A DNA stretch of 64,000 nucleotides from Scytonema hofmannii PCC 7110 (GTDB taxonomy: Bacteria > Cyanobacteriota > Cyanobacteriia > Cyanobacteriales > Nostocaceae), in contig NZ_KQ976354.1 in the NCBI RefSeq assembly GCF_000346485.2, positions 1,675,719 through 1,739,718 on the forward strand, read 5' to 3'. Of the stretch, positions 8,959 through 17,350 are shown in pieces. Under the pieces are notes generated by a model, which was given only the letters and a program-made list of their open reading frames with translations, was not told the DNA's origin and made no database searches. The translations under genes and the position numbers were made by a program. How positions within the stretch are numbered: the first letter of the stretch is position 1; the number at the start of each line of letters is the position of its first letter.

Positions 8959-10254
8959 ATGAATAATTTACTTCTAAGTCGTAAACGCGCTCAGCAATTA
9001 AAAGCCCTGCGGGGCGGACTAATGATTCAACTTTATCCTACTCAACCAATAGGCACGGTTGACGAACAAGGAAATTTGCTGTTAAGTGATTTACTCAGCA
9101 GTTTTAAGCGTTATGCCGGGAATCAACAGACTGCCTATGATAATGGTTCGGTGCAAACTAGTTCGACTAGTCATGTTAACCAGTTAGAACGTCAAGTAGA
9201 ACGGGCGATCTCCCAGGTATTAGGACGATCTCCTGGACGGGGTGCTACCAATTTCTTCAATGCTCTGAATGCGGCTTTTCCCAGAACTAATGATGACAAG
9301 CTAGCTACCCTACCATCCCAGAGTCAGATGGTGCTTTATAGTACTGACGGCAAAGGAAAGGAATTGCTGGGCGAGCTATCCACTCAGCAAGCAGCACTAT
9401 ACCGTCAGGCAAGTATTATCATGGCAGATGCCTTGAAAATTATTGAGCGATTAAGTTCGTTTATACCTCAAGCTGATACAGAAAGAGTAGAAGCCTTGCG
9501 ATCGCTGATAACTTCCCAAATCAAAGTTCTGGTTGAAGAGTTTCGCTGGGTAGACGAACCCCGTCCAGCACGGGTAGAAGCTTATCTTCGTTCGCTCAAC
9601 GACAACGTAGCGGAATTTGGCAGACAAGCTTTTTTGAACAATCCCATGCTAGCGGTTAACATCAATGATGAAGACCAGATAACTCAGTATGAACTGCTCA
9701 AAACCTACATCCAGATGCTGGAGCAAGCTTGGAATAGATACGCTAGCAGCAGAGCGAATCAAATCTCCTCACTGAGCGAACGAATCGATCGCGCTCGCGT
9801 ATTGTTACCAGTATTATCACAGGGAAACACTGACTTTAGTAATGCTTTGGAATCGGTAGGTCTCAGCGACAGCGAACGCCGTTCCCGTGCTAGTCGATTC
9901 AGCATCTTAACAACATCCTCAATTGAAGATGGCAGAAATCCTCAAACCGCCTCCAATTTGAGTTTGTGGCTACCAGATATTACAGTCAGCGATCTCATCG
10001 ATTGGCTAGATCGCTTTGCCAATATGGAAGCCCCCAGCAACCTAGACAATACCTATGGTATTGACTTTGTTACCGACCAAGCAGACCGATTATTCTGGAC
10101 GATTGCCCCAATTGTTGCCCACCTCAAAATCTGGACACCCCTCAACTCCTCTAGTCGGTCAACTTTAGAACAGATTCTCTCAAATGAGCGGGTAACATGG
10201 GCATTGGATAACTTACTCAACCAGCTAAATGAACTGGCAAACCTAGCAGTATAG
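8959..10254 (+). CDS. Unrecognised protein (operon gene 4)
   Basis: 431 residues, ATG 8959, 46 bp after the preceding stop. The N-terminus 'LKALRGGLMIQLYPTQPIG' is followed by long helical stretches rich in Arg, Ser and Gln ('QLERQVERAISQVLGRSPGR', 'RANQISSLSERIDRARVLLP'). No signal peptide, transmembrane segment or known motif. Soluble, probably helical scaffold or adaptor. Function unknown; same operon as the two HExxH genes. Confidence 0.65.
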   Translation: MNNLLLSRKRAQQLKALRGGLMIQLYPTQPIGTVDEQGNLLLSDLLSSFKRYAGNQQTAYDNGSVQTSSTSHVNQLERQVERAISQVLGRSPGRGATNFFNALNAAFPRTNDDKLATLPSQSQMVLYSTDGKGKELLGELSTQQAALYRQASIIMADALKIIERLSSFIPQADTERVEALRSLITSQIKVLVEEFRWVDEPRPARVEAYLRSLNDNVAEFGRQAFLNNPMLAVNINDEDQITQYELLKTYIQMLEQAWNRYASSRANQISSLSERIDRARVLLPVLSQGNTDFSNALESVGLSDSERRSRASRFSILTTSSIEDGRNPQTASNLSLWLPDITVSDLIDWLDRFANMEAPSNLDNTYGIDFVTDQADRLFWTIAPIVAHLKIWTPLNSSSRSTLEQILSNERVTWALDNLLNQLNELANLAV

Positions 10255-10304
10255 TTATCCCAGCGCAATCAGACCTCCATTAGGAAGACTACAGGAATTG
10301 ATTT

Positions 10305-11468
10305 ATGGATATTACTACAGCCGCCTTGGACGGGTTAAACGATCGAGTTGCTGCACTACTCCAAGAAACTCTCGCGCAACTTGGTCCAGAACTAATTGCT
10401 AATCCCGACTTAGCAGAAGTGCTGAACCGCATGGTAGACGACCAAATCAAGCAATTTGCTGCTACCCAAAACGGTAAAGCACCAGCCCCTGATGCTGGGC
10501 TAACTGACCTCATCGGTTTGAGTAAGGACGCTCCTAACGATCTGGGCAATACTCATATATCTGGGGGAGTAGTGGATTACGACGATACTGTCACTAGCGA
10601 TCGCATCCTCTCTACTGCCGACCTCTACTACATATATATGCACGAACGTCTGGGTGTGTTTCGGGTGATGAACAAACTACAAGAACTGTTCCGGGCTGGA
10701 ACATTGCGAATTTCCAATGGAGAAGGTGCTTATGGGCTTTATCGCTTCGATAAGCACAACATTTTGCGCTATCACCAGCGCGATCGTTTACGAGCCTATC
10801 GTCGTGTTTTCGGTTATACTAATGTCGATCCCGGACCTAGTGCTCGTCCCAATCCTCAGTTTCATGGTTTGTTTGTCCACTTCATTAGCGAAACCGCTAA
10901 GTTTTGGCGAGATAAGCGGATTAGTGAAGTGATTCGAGAACGGGCGACAGATCCGACCTTTGGATCGATAGCGATCGTCCGTCGATGTGGCTTGGATGTA
11001 CGGAATAACGTCAAGAATTCTTCTTATGGTTACATCAATGTGCTACGGGTAGAAACCAGTCAGGCATTGGCAGAAGCTTTTAAAGTTTTGGAATCCGCCG
11101 ATGTACGCTCTCAATTTGGTGCCAACAATGCTTGGGAACTCATCGAACTAGTGCTGTGGCAATACTTCCATGAGTCAGTACACGCTAGTACGATGAACCG
11201 AATGGCGATTGCTGGACGAGAAATATTGCGCTGGCTAGCCCAACCTTATGTATTGCAAAAGAACCGCACTGATTTTGAAGCTTTGTTGTTCCGCATTGCT
11301 GAGTATGCCGAAGAGTGGATTTCCAGCGAGAAAGGTATGCGGATGAGCCGTCCCACCCCACCACCCCGGAATGTTTATATACCTGGAGCACCACCAAATG
11401 GTCAACGTCGAGAGCCAGTTGTGGCGCGATCCAAAGGTCTTAAACCTGCTTCCAGAGTAGTTGGTTAA
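10305..11468 (+). CDS. Second putative HExxH protein (operon gene 5)
   Basis: 387 residues, ATG 10305, 50 bp after the previous stop. The N-terminal third is acidic and Ala/Asn-rich and looks like a linker. A more conserved-looking centre ('YYIYMHERLGVFRVMNKLQE') leads to 'QYFHESVHASTMNRMAIAGR', which contains HExxH (H289, E290, H293). Acidic residues in 'RIAEYAEEWISSEKG' could supply a third ligand. C-terminus is basic and Pro-rich. HExxH can arise by chance, so peptidase activity is less certain than for the 6891 gene. The presence of two such motifs in one operon is the main support. Confidence 0.6.
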   Translation: MDITTAALDGLNDRVAALLQETLAQLGPELIANPDLAEVLNRMVDDQIKQFAATQNGKAPAPDAGLTDLIGLSKDAPNDLGNTHISGGVVDYDDTVTSDRILSTADLYYIYMHERLGVFRVMNKLQELFRAGTLRISNGEGAYGLYRFDKHNILRYHQRDRLRAYRRVFGYTNVDPGPSARPNPQFHGLFVHFISETAKFWRDKRISEVIRERATDPTFGSIAIVRRCGLDVRNNVKNSSYGYINVLRVETSQALAEAFKVLESADVRSQFGANNAWELIELVLWQYFHESVHASTMNRMAIAGREILRWLAQPYVLQKNRTDFEALLFRIAEYAEEWISSEKGMRMSRPTPPPRNVYIPGAPPNGQRREPVVARSKGLKPASRVVG

Positions 11469-11662
11469 AGCAGCATTCAGTTGGAACTGTAATACAAATA
11501 CTTACTCTAACGATTGGCTTTCAGTAAAGAGCTGAAGATGCCCGATGTTACGTCTTTCTCTCCTAGTTCTATCGGTCTTGTTCTGCTCATAAATCATTGG
11601 CAGATAGTTTAACGCTCGCCTCATCCTACTCAATAGCCAGGTCAAATACAGAGGTCTTAAAA
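11469..11662. other. Intergenic gap inside the unassigned operon
   Basis: 194 bp, the longest gap in the 5.77-14.6 kb block. It may hold an internal promoter for the last three genes; I see no strong hairpin terminator. The open frame continues back from 11663 to 11597, but those codons look non-coding. Confidence 0.4.
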
Positions 11663-12901
11663 ATGAAATTACAAAGTCAATGGCTATTTGAAACTCCTTT
11701 CCAGTTAACAGTAGACAACAGTATTCTTTCCTCCCCTAACCTGGAGAATGAACATGAATGGCTGTTGTTTAAAGAACCTTTTACTTCTGAGAAAGCCCAC
11801 CTCATTGAATTTGAAGGGATGACTCTATCCTCATGCGAACCAAGAAAATTCAAGAGAGACAGATTGAATGTCGTCAAATGGTGGAAAAGAACAACTCCAG
11901 GTAAACGCGAGATCCCCAAAGACAAAAAATTGGCTATTCTTTCTCGCGGTCGGATTCGTCTACCGTTTGAAAACATTAGATGGCTTTTAGAGCAAGGAAA
12001 AAAAAGAAACATTGAATGGATTAAAAAACTTCCTGATAATATTGCTATGCTCTCTCCAGAAGTGGATGTTACAGTCGAATTGTGGATGGCAATCAAGGGA
12101 CGAGTGACGTCAGCAGAAGACGAAAAAATATTTTCTGAATGGAACAAGGATCGCTTACAAGAGCTAACAAGTTGTGGGTATATGCTTGGAAGATCGTACA
12201 AAGCAAATCAAAAAAAACTTGTCGAATCCAAACTGAACTTAGGGAGCTTAGGGCTAAATCTTGATAAACTGTACAAAGCAGGTGGAGTGAACTTCTCAGG
12301 GTTACCTGCTAGCAAAGATGCACCTTTCATAGAAGTGTTTCTTCTTTACGTTTACATTACTTTTCCTACCACTTTAAAGAAATTTTTGAAGCTCTCGACA
12401 AAACCACCTACAAAAGAAGAGCAGAGAAAGCTGTTAGTCAAAAAGCTACTTAAAGTAAGTAGTAAAATTCCCACTTTCGATCCCGATCCTATTAGAAGAG
12501 AACGTGTTCTTTGCATACTGAGAAAACTGACATCGGCAATTGTCGATGGCGAGAAAATTGATGACATCTTTTGTCGTTTTCCTGGTCAAGCGGGTCGTCC
12601 ACTTTGCACACATTTTATTGATGAACTCATCGAAAGCTATTTATATGAAAAAGATGATAAAAAACTTTGGTATGGTATCAACACACTATATCAGGAAATG
12701 ATCGAACCAATGAATCATTTTAATAGACAATTACAATCTCAACTAATTGAACCTGGACCATACGATCCGAAGAAAATTGTATCTAAGTCTGAAGAATGTA
12801 AACAGATACTCTATTTCCTTAAAAAAGCTAAAGATAAACGAAGTATTTATTCTTGTCTCAGATCTTGGATCTTAAAGACGTTTGAAATTTGTGATGTTTA
12901 A
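11663..12901 (+). CDS. Unrecognised basic protein with LFETPF N-terminal motif (operon gene 6)
   Basis: 412 residues from ATG 11663, preceded by GAGGT at suitable spacing; the upstream ATG at 11597 is rejected. Begins 'MKLQSQWLFETPFQ', echoing 'ALFEAPLP' at the start of the acidic-repeat protein at 5772 and followed likewise by an acidic Glu/Trp patch ('ENEHEWLLFKEPF'). The rest is Lys-rich and helical with no recognisable catalytic motif ('KKFLKLSTKPPTKEEQRKLL'). Lower G+C than the genes before it. Shared N-terminal motif suggests a common targeting or recognition tag. Function unknown. Confidence 0.65.
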   Translation: MKLQSQWLFETPFQLTVDNSILSSPNLENEHEWLLFKEPFTSEKAHLIEFEGMTLSSCEPRKFKRDRLNVVKWWKRTTPGKREIPKDKKLAILSRGRIRLPFENIRWLLEQGKKRNIEWIKKLPDNIAMLSPEVDVTVELWMAIKGRVTSAEDEKIFSEWNKDRLQELTSCGYMLGRSYKANQKKLVESKLNLGSLGLNLDKLYKAGGVNFSGLPASKDAPFIEVFLLYVYITFPTTLKKFLKLSTKPPTKEEQRKLLVKKLLKVSSKIPTFDPDPIRRERVLCILRKLTSAIVDGEKIDDIFCRFPGQAGRPLCTHFIDELIESYLYEKDDKKLWYGINTLYQEMIEPMNHFNRQLQSQLIEPGPYDPKKIVSKSEECKQILYFLKKAKDKRSIYSCLRSWILKTFEICDV

Positions 12902-12952
12902 GTGAGAGCCTAAATTCTAGTCAATCATTAGCACCAAATTTTTCATCTCCCC

Positions 12953-13735
12953 ATGATTATTGATTGTCACTGCCATGCTGGAAAAGGAGACTTACTCACT
13001 GGTCCTTGGGATACTGATGCACCTATTGAAACCTATCTCAAACGGGCAAAAGTGGCAGGAATTGAAAAGACTGTCATCTTTTCTCCCTTTCACAGCAACT
13101 ACCGTCAGGCAAACGCCAACACGGCACGAATTGTGGAACATTATTCAGGGCGTTTCATCGGGTTTGCTTTTGTCCATGCAAAGCGCGATCGCGGACGTAT
13201 TTACCAGATTGTTGAAGAATCAGTCGTCAAATGGAGGTTTCGCGGTATCAAGGTGCATCGTATGGATGGAGCGGTTACCCGTGAAGTGTGTGAAGTTGCC
13301 CGCCAATTTCATCTGCCCCTGCTCTACGATCCCGTCGGTGAAACCAATCTGATTGACTTACTAGCTCCCCAGTATCCAGATGTCAATTTCATTATTCCGC
13401 ACTTGGGTAGTTTTGCTGACGACTGGCGTGCCCACCTGCGGGTAATTGACCAGATTAGTCGTTATCCCAATGTCTATACCGATACATCGGGAGTGCGGCG
13501 ATTTGACTATTTGATACAGGCAATAAAGCGGGGCGGTGCTCATAAAGTGCTGTTTGGTACAGATGGTCCTTGGTTACATCCGGGTGTTGAACTGCACAAA
13601 ATTCGCTTACTGGGTTTGCCACCAAACCGAGAAGAACTAGTGCTGGGCAAAAACCTGTTGCGATTGATCGGCCAAAAACGATCGCCTAATCAAGTTGAAC
13701 TGATTCGCGATCGCTGCTTTCCACTTCACAGGTAA
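12953..13735 (+). CDS. Amidohydrolase-2 family metal-dependent hydrolase (operon gene 7)
   Basis: 260 residues, ATG 12953. A compact amidohydrolase TIM barrel: 'IIDCHCHAGKGD' at the N-terminus supplies the two metal-binding His (H6, H8) after strand 1, 'RGIKVHRMDG' the third barrel motif, 'FIIPHLGSF' another His, and 'VLFGTDGPW' the catalytic Asp near residue 205. Length is normal for the small amidohydrolase-2/ACMSD-like class. Substrate unknown. It lies 51 bp after the gene at 11663 and 6 bp before the next gene, so it is part of the operon. An enzyme of this class next to metallopeptidase-like genes is unusual. Confidence 0.85.
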   Translation: MIIDCHCHAGKGDLLTGPWDTDAPIETYLKRAKVAGIEKTVIFSPFHSNYRQANANTARIVEHYSGRFIGFAFVHAKRDRGRIYQIVEESVVKWRFRGIKVHRMDGAVTREVCEVARQFHLPLLYDPVGETNLIDLLAPQYPDVNFIIPHLGSFADDWRAHLRVIDQISRYPNVYTDTSGVRRFDYLIQAIKRGGAHKVLFGTDGPWLHPGVELHKIRLLGLPPNREELVLGKNLLRLIGQKRSPNQVELIRDRCFPLHR

Positions 13736-13741
13736 ACCAGA

Positions 13742-14602
13742 ATGGCAACGCTTTCATCACAACTATCGATAACCGTAAGCCAGAAATCCTGGTCTTGTGT
13801 CCTCGATCCGAGTTTATTGCTGTCCCCTTACGGATTATGGGTTGTTAAATCTCTAGGAACAACTATAGAACTGTGGGTTGCACGCGAACTCTGGCATATG
13901 CTGGACAATACCCACTTCTACCAACAACAACCGGAATCTATCATCATGCAAGCAGTGCTAGAGCACTCGCTCGAAATTCAGTCCACGGCTCGTCAGGAAG
14001 TCATTGAGGTGTTACAGGATTGGGAATCTTTCAAGCGCAATACTAATTTAGCCAACTTAAAGCTGTTCTGGGTTGGAGATAATCCTGGCGAATCATTTCT
14101 ACCTCCCAACACCGACTCCCGGCTTTTGCAACATTGGGAATTCCTAGCACATTCTCTGGATCTTCAAATCAATCAACATAGCTCAATTAGTAACGTGCTA
14201 GCGTCAGCATTTCGTGACACTATCTCATTGGCTACTGCTTTAGATTTAGCGTTTATCTTAACCTATCAACGTCCGGAAGATGGGATGGAATGCCCCCCTG
14301 TGATTTGCACCGCTTTGGAAAGCTGGGGAATTCCCTGTCGAGCAATTAATCCTTTAGATCCTCTCGCTACGATCGAACGGGAGAATCTTCGTCATCTCAT
14401 CGTTAAAGCTGGATTCTCAAAGTACTTATGGGCAGGATTAAACTTAGCTGTTCTCTACCTAGTGGTGCCATCAGCTTTTTCTATTGGTTGGAGAACCGAT
14501 CCGCGAGAAATCTCCTCCTTAGACAGGAAAAAGTGTGTGGAAAATACTGCACCAAACGCTGATTTCTGGAAGGGGTCTCAAGGGTTTTGGTATCAAATTT
14601 AA
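13742..14602 (+). CDS. Unrecognised protein, possibly PIN-like (operon gene 8)
   Basis: 286 residues, ATG 13742, six bases after the amidohydrolase stop. 'SCVLDPSLLLSPYGLWVVKS' followed by 'IELWVARELWHMLDN' has the Asp-then-helix and strand-helix pattern of PIN-like domains, but I cannot confirm the other acidic residues, so the assignment is tentative. The C-terminal half contains Cys residues and a hydrophobic patch near 'LAVLYLVVPSAFSIGW'. Probably the last gene of the operon. Confidence 0.6.
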   Translation: MATLSSQLSITVSQKSWSCVLDPSLLLSPYGLWVVKSLGTTIELWVARELWHMLDNTHFYQQQPESIIMQAVLEHSLEIQSTARQEVIEVLQDWESFKRNTNLANLKLFWVGDNPGESFLPPNTDSRLLQHWEFLAHSLDLQINQHSSISNVLASAFRDTISLATALDLAFILTYQRPEDGMECPPVICTALESWGIPCRAINPLDPLATIERENLRHLIVKAGFSKYLWAGLNLAVLYLVVPSAFSIGWRTDPREISSLDRKKCVENTAPNADFWKGSQGFWYQI

Positions 14603-14788
14603 AGTTAGCTTGAGTCAGTAACTTTGGTAGTATTATCCTCAAATTTTTGTGGTATTTTTTTGATAAAATGTAATATTATCAAGTTTTTTGATTAAATTTT
14701 AAATATTTTTACAAAAAAAACAAAACTTCTGAAAAAGAAGCGTCTTGCTTTGAAGATCTCTATCAAAGCTGATACCAAAGGTATAGCC

Positions 14789-15247
14789 ATGAAAGAGCCA
14801 CAACAGGAATTTCCTCAGACTGAGAAAATAGATATTAATTCTGTAGTTCCCAAGATTATAGGCGAATTTCATCTGAAAAACTATCATTATTTGGTGATTC
14901 ATCTTGAACATAACATTGAAAATTCTACAGAAGCTAATTTAACTCTTTCTGCCAAAGTTTCACTGACACCGGAAATGATTCAGTTTGCTGTCAATGGAGA
15001 GCTTTGTGCTATCGTGGTGTCTGAGAGTGACCGTCTAGATACCAAATCAGACATTTCCCTTCTTTTAACAGAGCGAGAACTTCAAATCGTGAAGTTGGTT
15101 GCTTTAGGAAAGCCTAACAAGCAAATCGCCAGTCAGCTTTACATTAGTGAATGGACTGTCTCTACTCATTTACGTCGAATTTTTGCCAAGCTTGGTGTGG
15201 ATAGTCGGGCTGCAATGGTACATCGATGTGCTTCACTACTGACTTAA
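14789..15247 (+). CDS. LuxR-family HTH transcriptional regulator
   Basis: About 152 residues from ATG 14789 (a TTG at 14750 in the same frame is also possible). The N-terminal ~85 residues are an unrecognised beta-rich sensor-like part. The C-terminal ~60 residues form a GerE/LuxR helix-turn-helix: 'LTERELQIVKLVALGKPNKQ' then 'IASQLYISEWTVSTHLRRIF' and 'KLGVDSRAAMV'. There is no receiver domain. It follows the unassigned operon on the same strand after a 186-bp AT-rich spacer, so it may regulate that operon, or be independent. Confidence 0.85.
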   Translation: MKEPQQEFPQTEKIDINSVVPKIIGEFHLKNYHYLVIHLEHNIENSTEANLTLSAKVSLTPEMIQFAVNGELCAIVVSESDRLDTKSDISLLLTERELQIVKLVALGKPNKQIASQLYISEWTVSTHLRRIFAKLGVDSRAAMVHRCASLLT

Positions 15248-15274
15248 TATTTACTTAGTGCTATTCTATACTAA

Positions 15275-16756
15275 TTAATCTGCCCAGTGTTTGGCACGAG
15301 CGACTGCTTTTTGCCAAGTTGCAAAGTTGTCTAAAATTGAATCTTGTGCGATCGCAGGTTCAAAGACTCGCTCAATCTGTCGTTGATTGACTAATTCCTC
15401 ATAAGAATTCCAAAATCCAACAGCAAGCCCTGCGGCAAATGCAATTCCTTGAACCGTCATTTCTCGCATTGTGGGACGTTCAACTGGAATTCTTAATAAA
15501 TCTGCTTGAAACTGCATGAGAAAATTGTTCTCGCAAGCGCCACCGTCTACACTCAACCGCCCAATAGGAATACTGTTAGATTTATTAATCGCTTCTACAA
15601 CTTCTAAAACTTGGTAAGCCACTGCTTCTAGGACAGCACGTACCATATGTTCCCGTTGTACTCCTGCAGTAATGCCGAAAAAGGCTCCCCTAGCACTCAT
15701 ATCCCAATGAGGTGCGCCGAGTCCGCTAAATGCAGGTACAAAGTAAACTCCACCATTATCTGCAATGCTATTTGCGATCGCTTCTGTTTCAGCAGATGTT
15801 GTTATAAGCTTCAGACTGTCTCGCAGCCATTTAATACAAGCCCCACTAGTAAATATACTTCCTTCTAAGGCATAGCTCACATCTAATTTTCCATTTGAAT
15901 TTGTTTGCGTCCATGCCACAGTACTTATGAGTTGGTTCTGAGAACGTACAATTTTAGTGCCAGTGTGGGCTACCAAAAAACTTCCCGTACCGTAGGTACA
16001 TTTCATGAGTCCTGGACGATCGCAGCCATGTCCAAACAAAGCGGCTTGCTGATCTCCCAAAATAGCAGTGATGGGAATTTCAACACCAAATAAACTGGCA
16101 TCGGTGACTCCAAATGTTCCCAGGCTGGGTTGAATCTGGGGTAGAATTTGAGTGGGAATCTTAAACAAATTTAACAACTTTTCATCCCAATCACAGGTTA
16201 CCAAATTCATTAACATCGTGCGACTCGCATTACTGTGGTCAGTAGCGTACACTTTTCCACCTGTCAGTTTCCATAGTATCCATGTATCAATTGTGCCTGC
16301 TAAAACGTTTGTAGTTGGAAAGTTTTCCAATAGCCAAGATAGTTTTGTCGCTGAAAAATAAGCATCAATAATTAACCCAGTACGCTCGTAAATCTCCTGA
16401 GAATAACCGCTTTCTTGTAACTGATGACACAGGGGAGCGGTACGCCGATCTTGCCACACTATTGCTTTTTGGATTGGTTGTCCGGTGGTTTTGTCCCAAA
16501 TTAAGCAGGTTTCTCGCTGTACTGTCAATCCAATAGCAACTATTTCATTAGGGGTGATTCGAGCATCTTGAATTGCAGTTTGAATGACCCAACAAGTTAA
16601 GCGCCAAATCTCCTCCGGATCGTGTTCTAGCCATCCTGGCTGTGGGTAGTATTGTGTCAATTCTTGGTATGCTTGCCCGATTATACGACCACTGCGATCG
16701 AACAAAAAAGCGCGATTACCTGTTGTGCCTAAATCTAATGCCAGGACGTAACCCAT
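15275..16756 (-). CDS. glpK: Glycerol kinase
   Basis: 493 residues, the usual length. FGGY carbohydrate kinase: phosphate-1 motif 'ALDLGTTGNRAFLFD' at residues 5-19, 'TVQRETCLIWDKTTGQP' and 'AIVWQDRRT' typical of GlpK, 'ILGDQQAALFGHG' mid-protein, 'TYGTGSFLV' phosphate-2, 'GLGAPHWD' and 'LSVDGGACENNFLMQ' adenosine region. It phosphorylates glycerol with ATP to sn-glycerol-3-phosphate in the cytoplasm. The canonical S/T after GTT is N here (GTTGNRA), a variation also found in cyanobacterial FGGY kinases as far as I recall. Convergent with the LuxR gene. Confidence 0.93.
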   Translation of the reverse strand: MGYVLALDLGTTGNRAFLFDRSGRIIGQAYQELTQYYPQPGWLEHDPEEIWRLTCWVIQTAIQDARITPNEIVAIGLTVQRETCLIWDKTTGQPIQKAIVWQDRRTAPLCHQLQESGYSQEIYERTGLIIDAYFSATKLSWLLENFPTTNVLAGTIDTWILWKLTGGKVYATDHSNASRTMLMNLVTCDWDEKLLNLFKIPTQILPQIQPSLGTFGVTDASLFGVEIPITAILGDQQAALFGHGCDRPGLMKCTYGTGSFLVAHTGTKIVRSQNQLISTVAWTQTNSNGKLDVSYALEGSIFTSGACIKWLRDSLKLITTSAETEAIANSIADNGGVYFVPAFSGLGAPHWDMSARGAFFGITAGVQREHMVRAVLEAVAYQVLEVVEAINKSNSIPIGRLSVDGGACENNFLMQFQADLLRIPVERPTMREMTVQGIAFAAGLAVGFWNSYEELVNQRQIERVFEPAIAQDSILDNFATWQKAVARAKHWAD

Positions 16757-16811
16757 GGATGCAATACTACTTAGTTAAGGTCTATCAGTTAAGAGTATCA
16801 GATATGTAGAG

Positions 16812-16860
16812 AACAGCCATGGCGCGTCTTGACAAATCGAGAACAGCCATGGCGCATCTG
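16812..16860. repeat. Direct repeat GAGAACAGCCATGGCGC, two copies
   Basis: Two copies about 38 bp apart between glpK and the next minus-strand gene (the first is preceded by TA rather than CG). The spacer is only 111 bp, so this lies in the glpK promoter region or downstream of the coiled-coil gene. Possibly a regulatory site, possibly a chance duplication. Confidence 0.4.
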
Positions 16861-16867
16861 TTTACTG

Positions 16868-17308
16868 TTAAGATCCGGTTTCCCGATCCTTTGCACCGTT
16901 TTTCTCCCGTTTCAGGCTTTCTTCTAAGGCTTGAATTTGCTCTCTACGGGCTTCCAACTCTAAAGAACGGCGGGCTAGGTCTTGATTTTGTAATGTTAAG
17001 TTTTGTCGCCACTGTTCTGCTCGCTCAGTTTCCTGTTGCAAGAAATCTGGTGTAATACCATTGGCGAGGTAGGTCTTTACCAGATTCAGCACCCAATGAG
17101 TGGCTTCTTCCAAACTTTCGATATCACCTGTGGGGGAAAGTTCCACTAAAACAAGTAGTTTTTCTGCTAGAACGTTTCCTTTTCCCAGAAGAATAAAAGC
17201 TTCTTCTGGGATCGTGACCCACATATGTTCCGCTTCCTGACGTGCCAACAACCGCAACTGAAGCTGGTCTAGAAAGTCATTTTTATGTACCTGAGCTAGA
17301 TATAGCAT
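16868..17308 (-). CDS. Conserved cyanobacterial protein with C-terminal coiled coil
   Basis: 146 residues, ATG 17308. The N-terminal ~90 residues are globular ('LLARQEAEHMWVTIPEEAF', 'GKGNVLAEKLLVLVELS'); residues ~95-140 are charged and heptad-like ('DLARRSLELEARREQIQALE'), predicting a coiled coil. No membrane segment. It lies 42 bp downstream of valS on the same strand and may be co-transcribed. Function unknown; this type is widespread in cyanobacteria as far as I recognise it. Confidence 0.7.
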   Translation of the reverse strand: MLYLAQVHKNDFLDQLQLRLLARQEAEHMWVTIPEEAFILLGKGNVLAEKLLVLVELSPTGDIESLEEATHWVLNLVKTYLANGITPDFLQQETERAEQWRQNLTLQNQDLARRSLELEARREQIQALEESLKREKNGAKDRETGS

Positions 17309-17350
17309 GACGGTTGTTTGGATTATTGATTATAGCAATCTACTTGATTG

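Noticed and set aside
11677-12201. 174-codon minus-strand frame
   Set aside because: Antisense to the 11663 gene, which has the better ribosome-binding site, strand consistency and operon context.
12960-13352. 130-codon plus frame overlapping the amidohydrolase
   Set aside because: Out-of-frame shadow; the amidohydrolase frame carries the metal-binding motifs.
5772-14602. Idea that the block is a contractile injection (eCIS) locus
   Set aside because: No tail-tube, sheath, baseplate or AAA motor gene is present in the window, so I do not make this claim.
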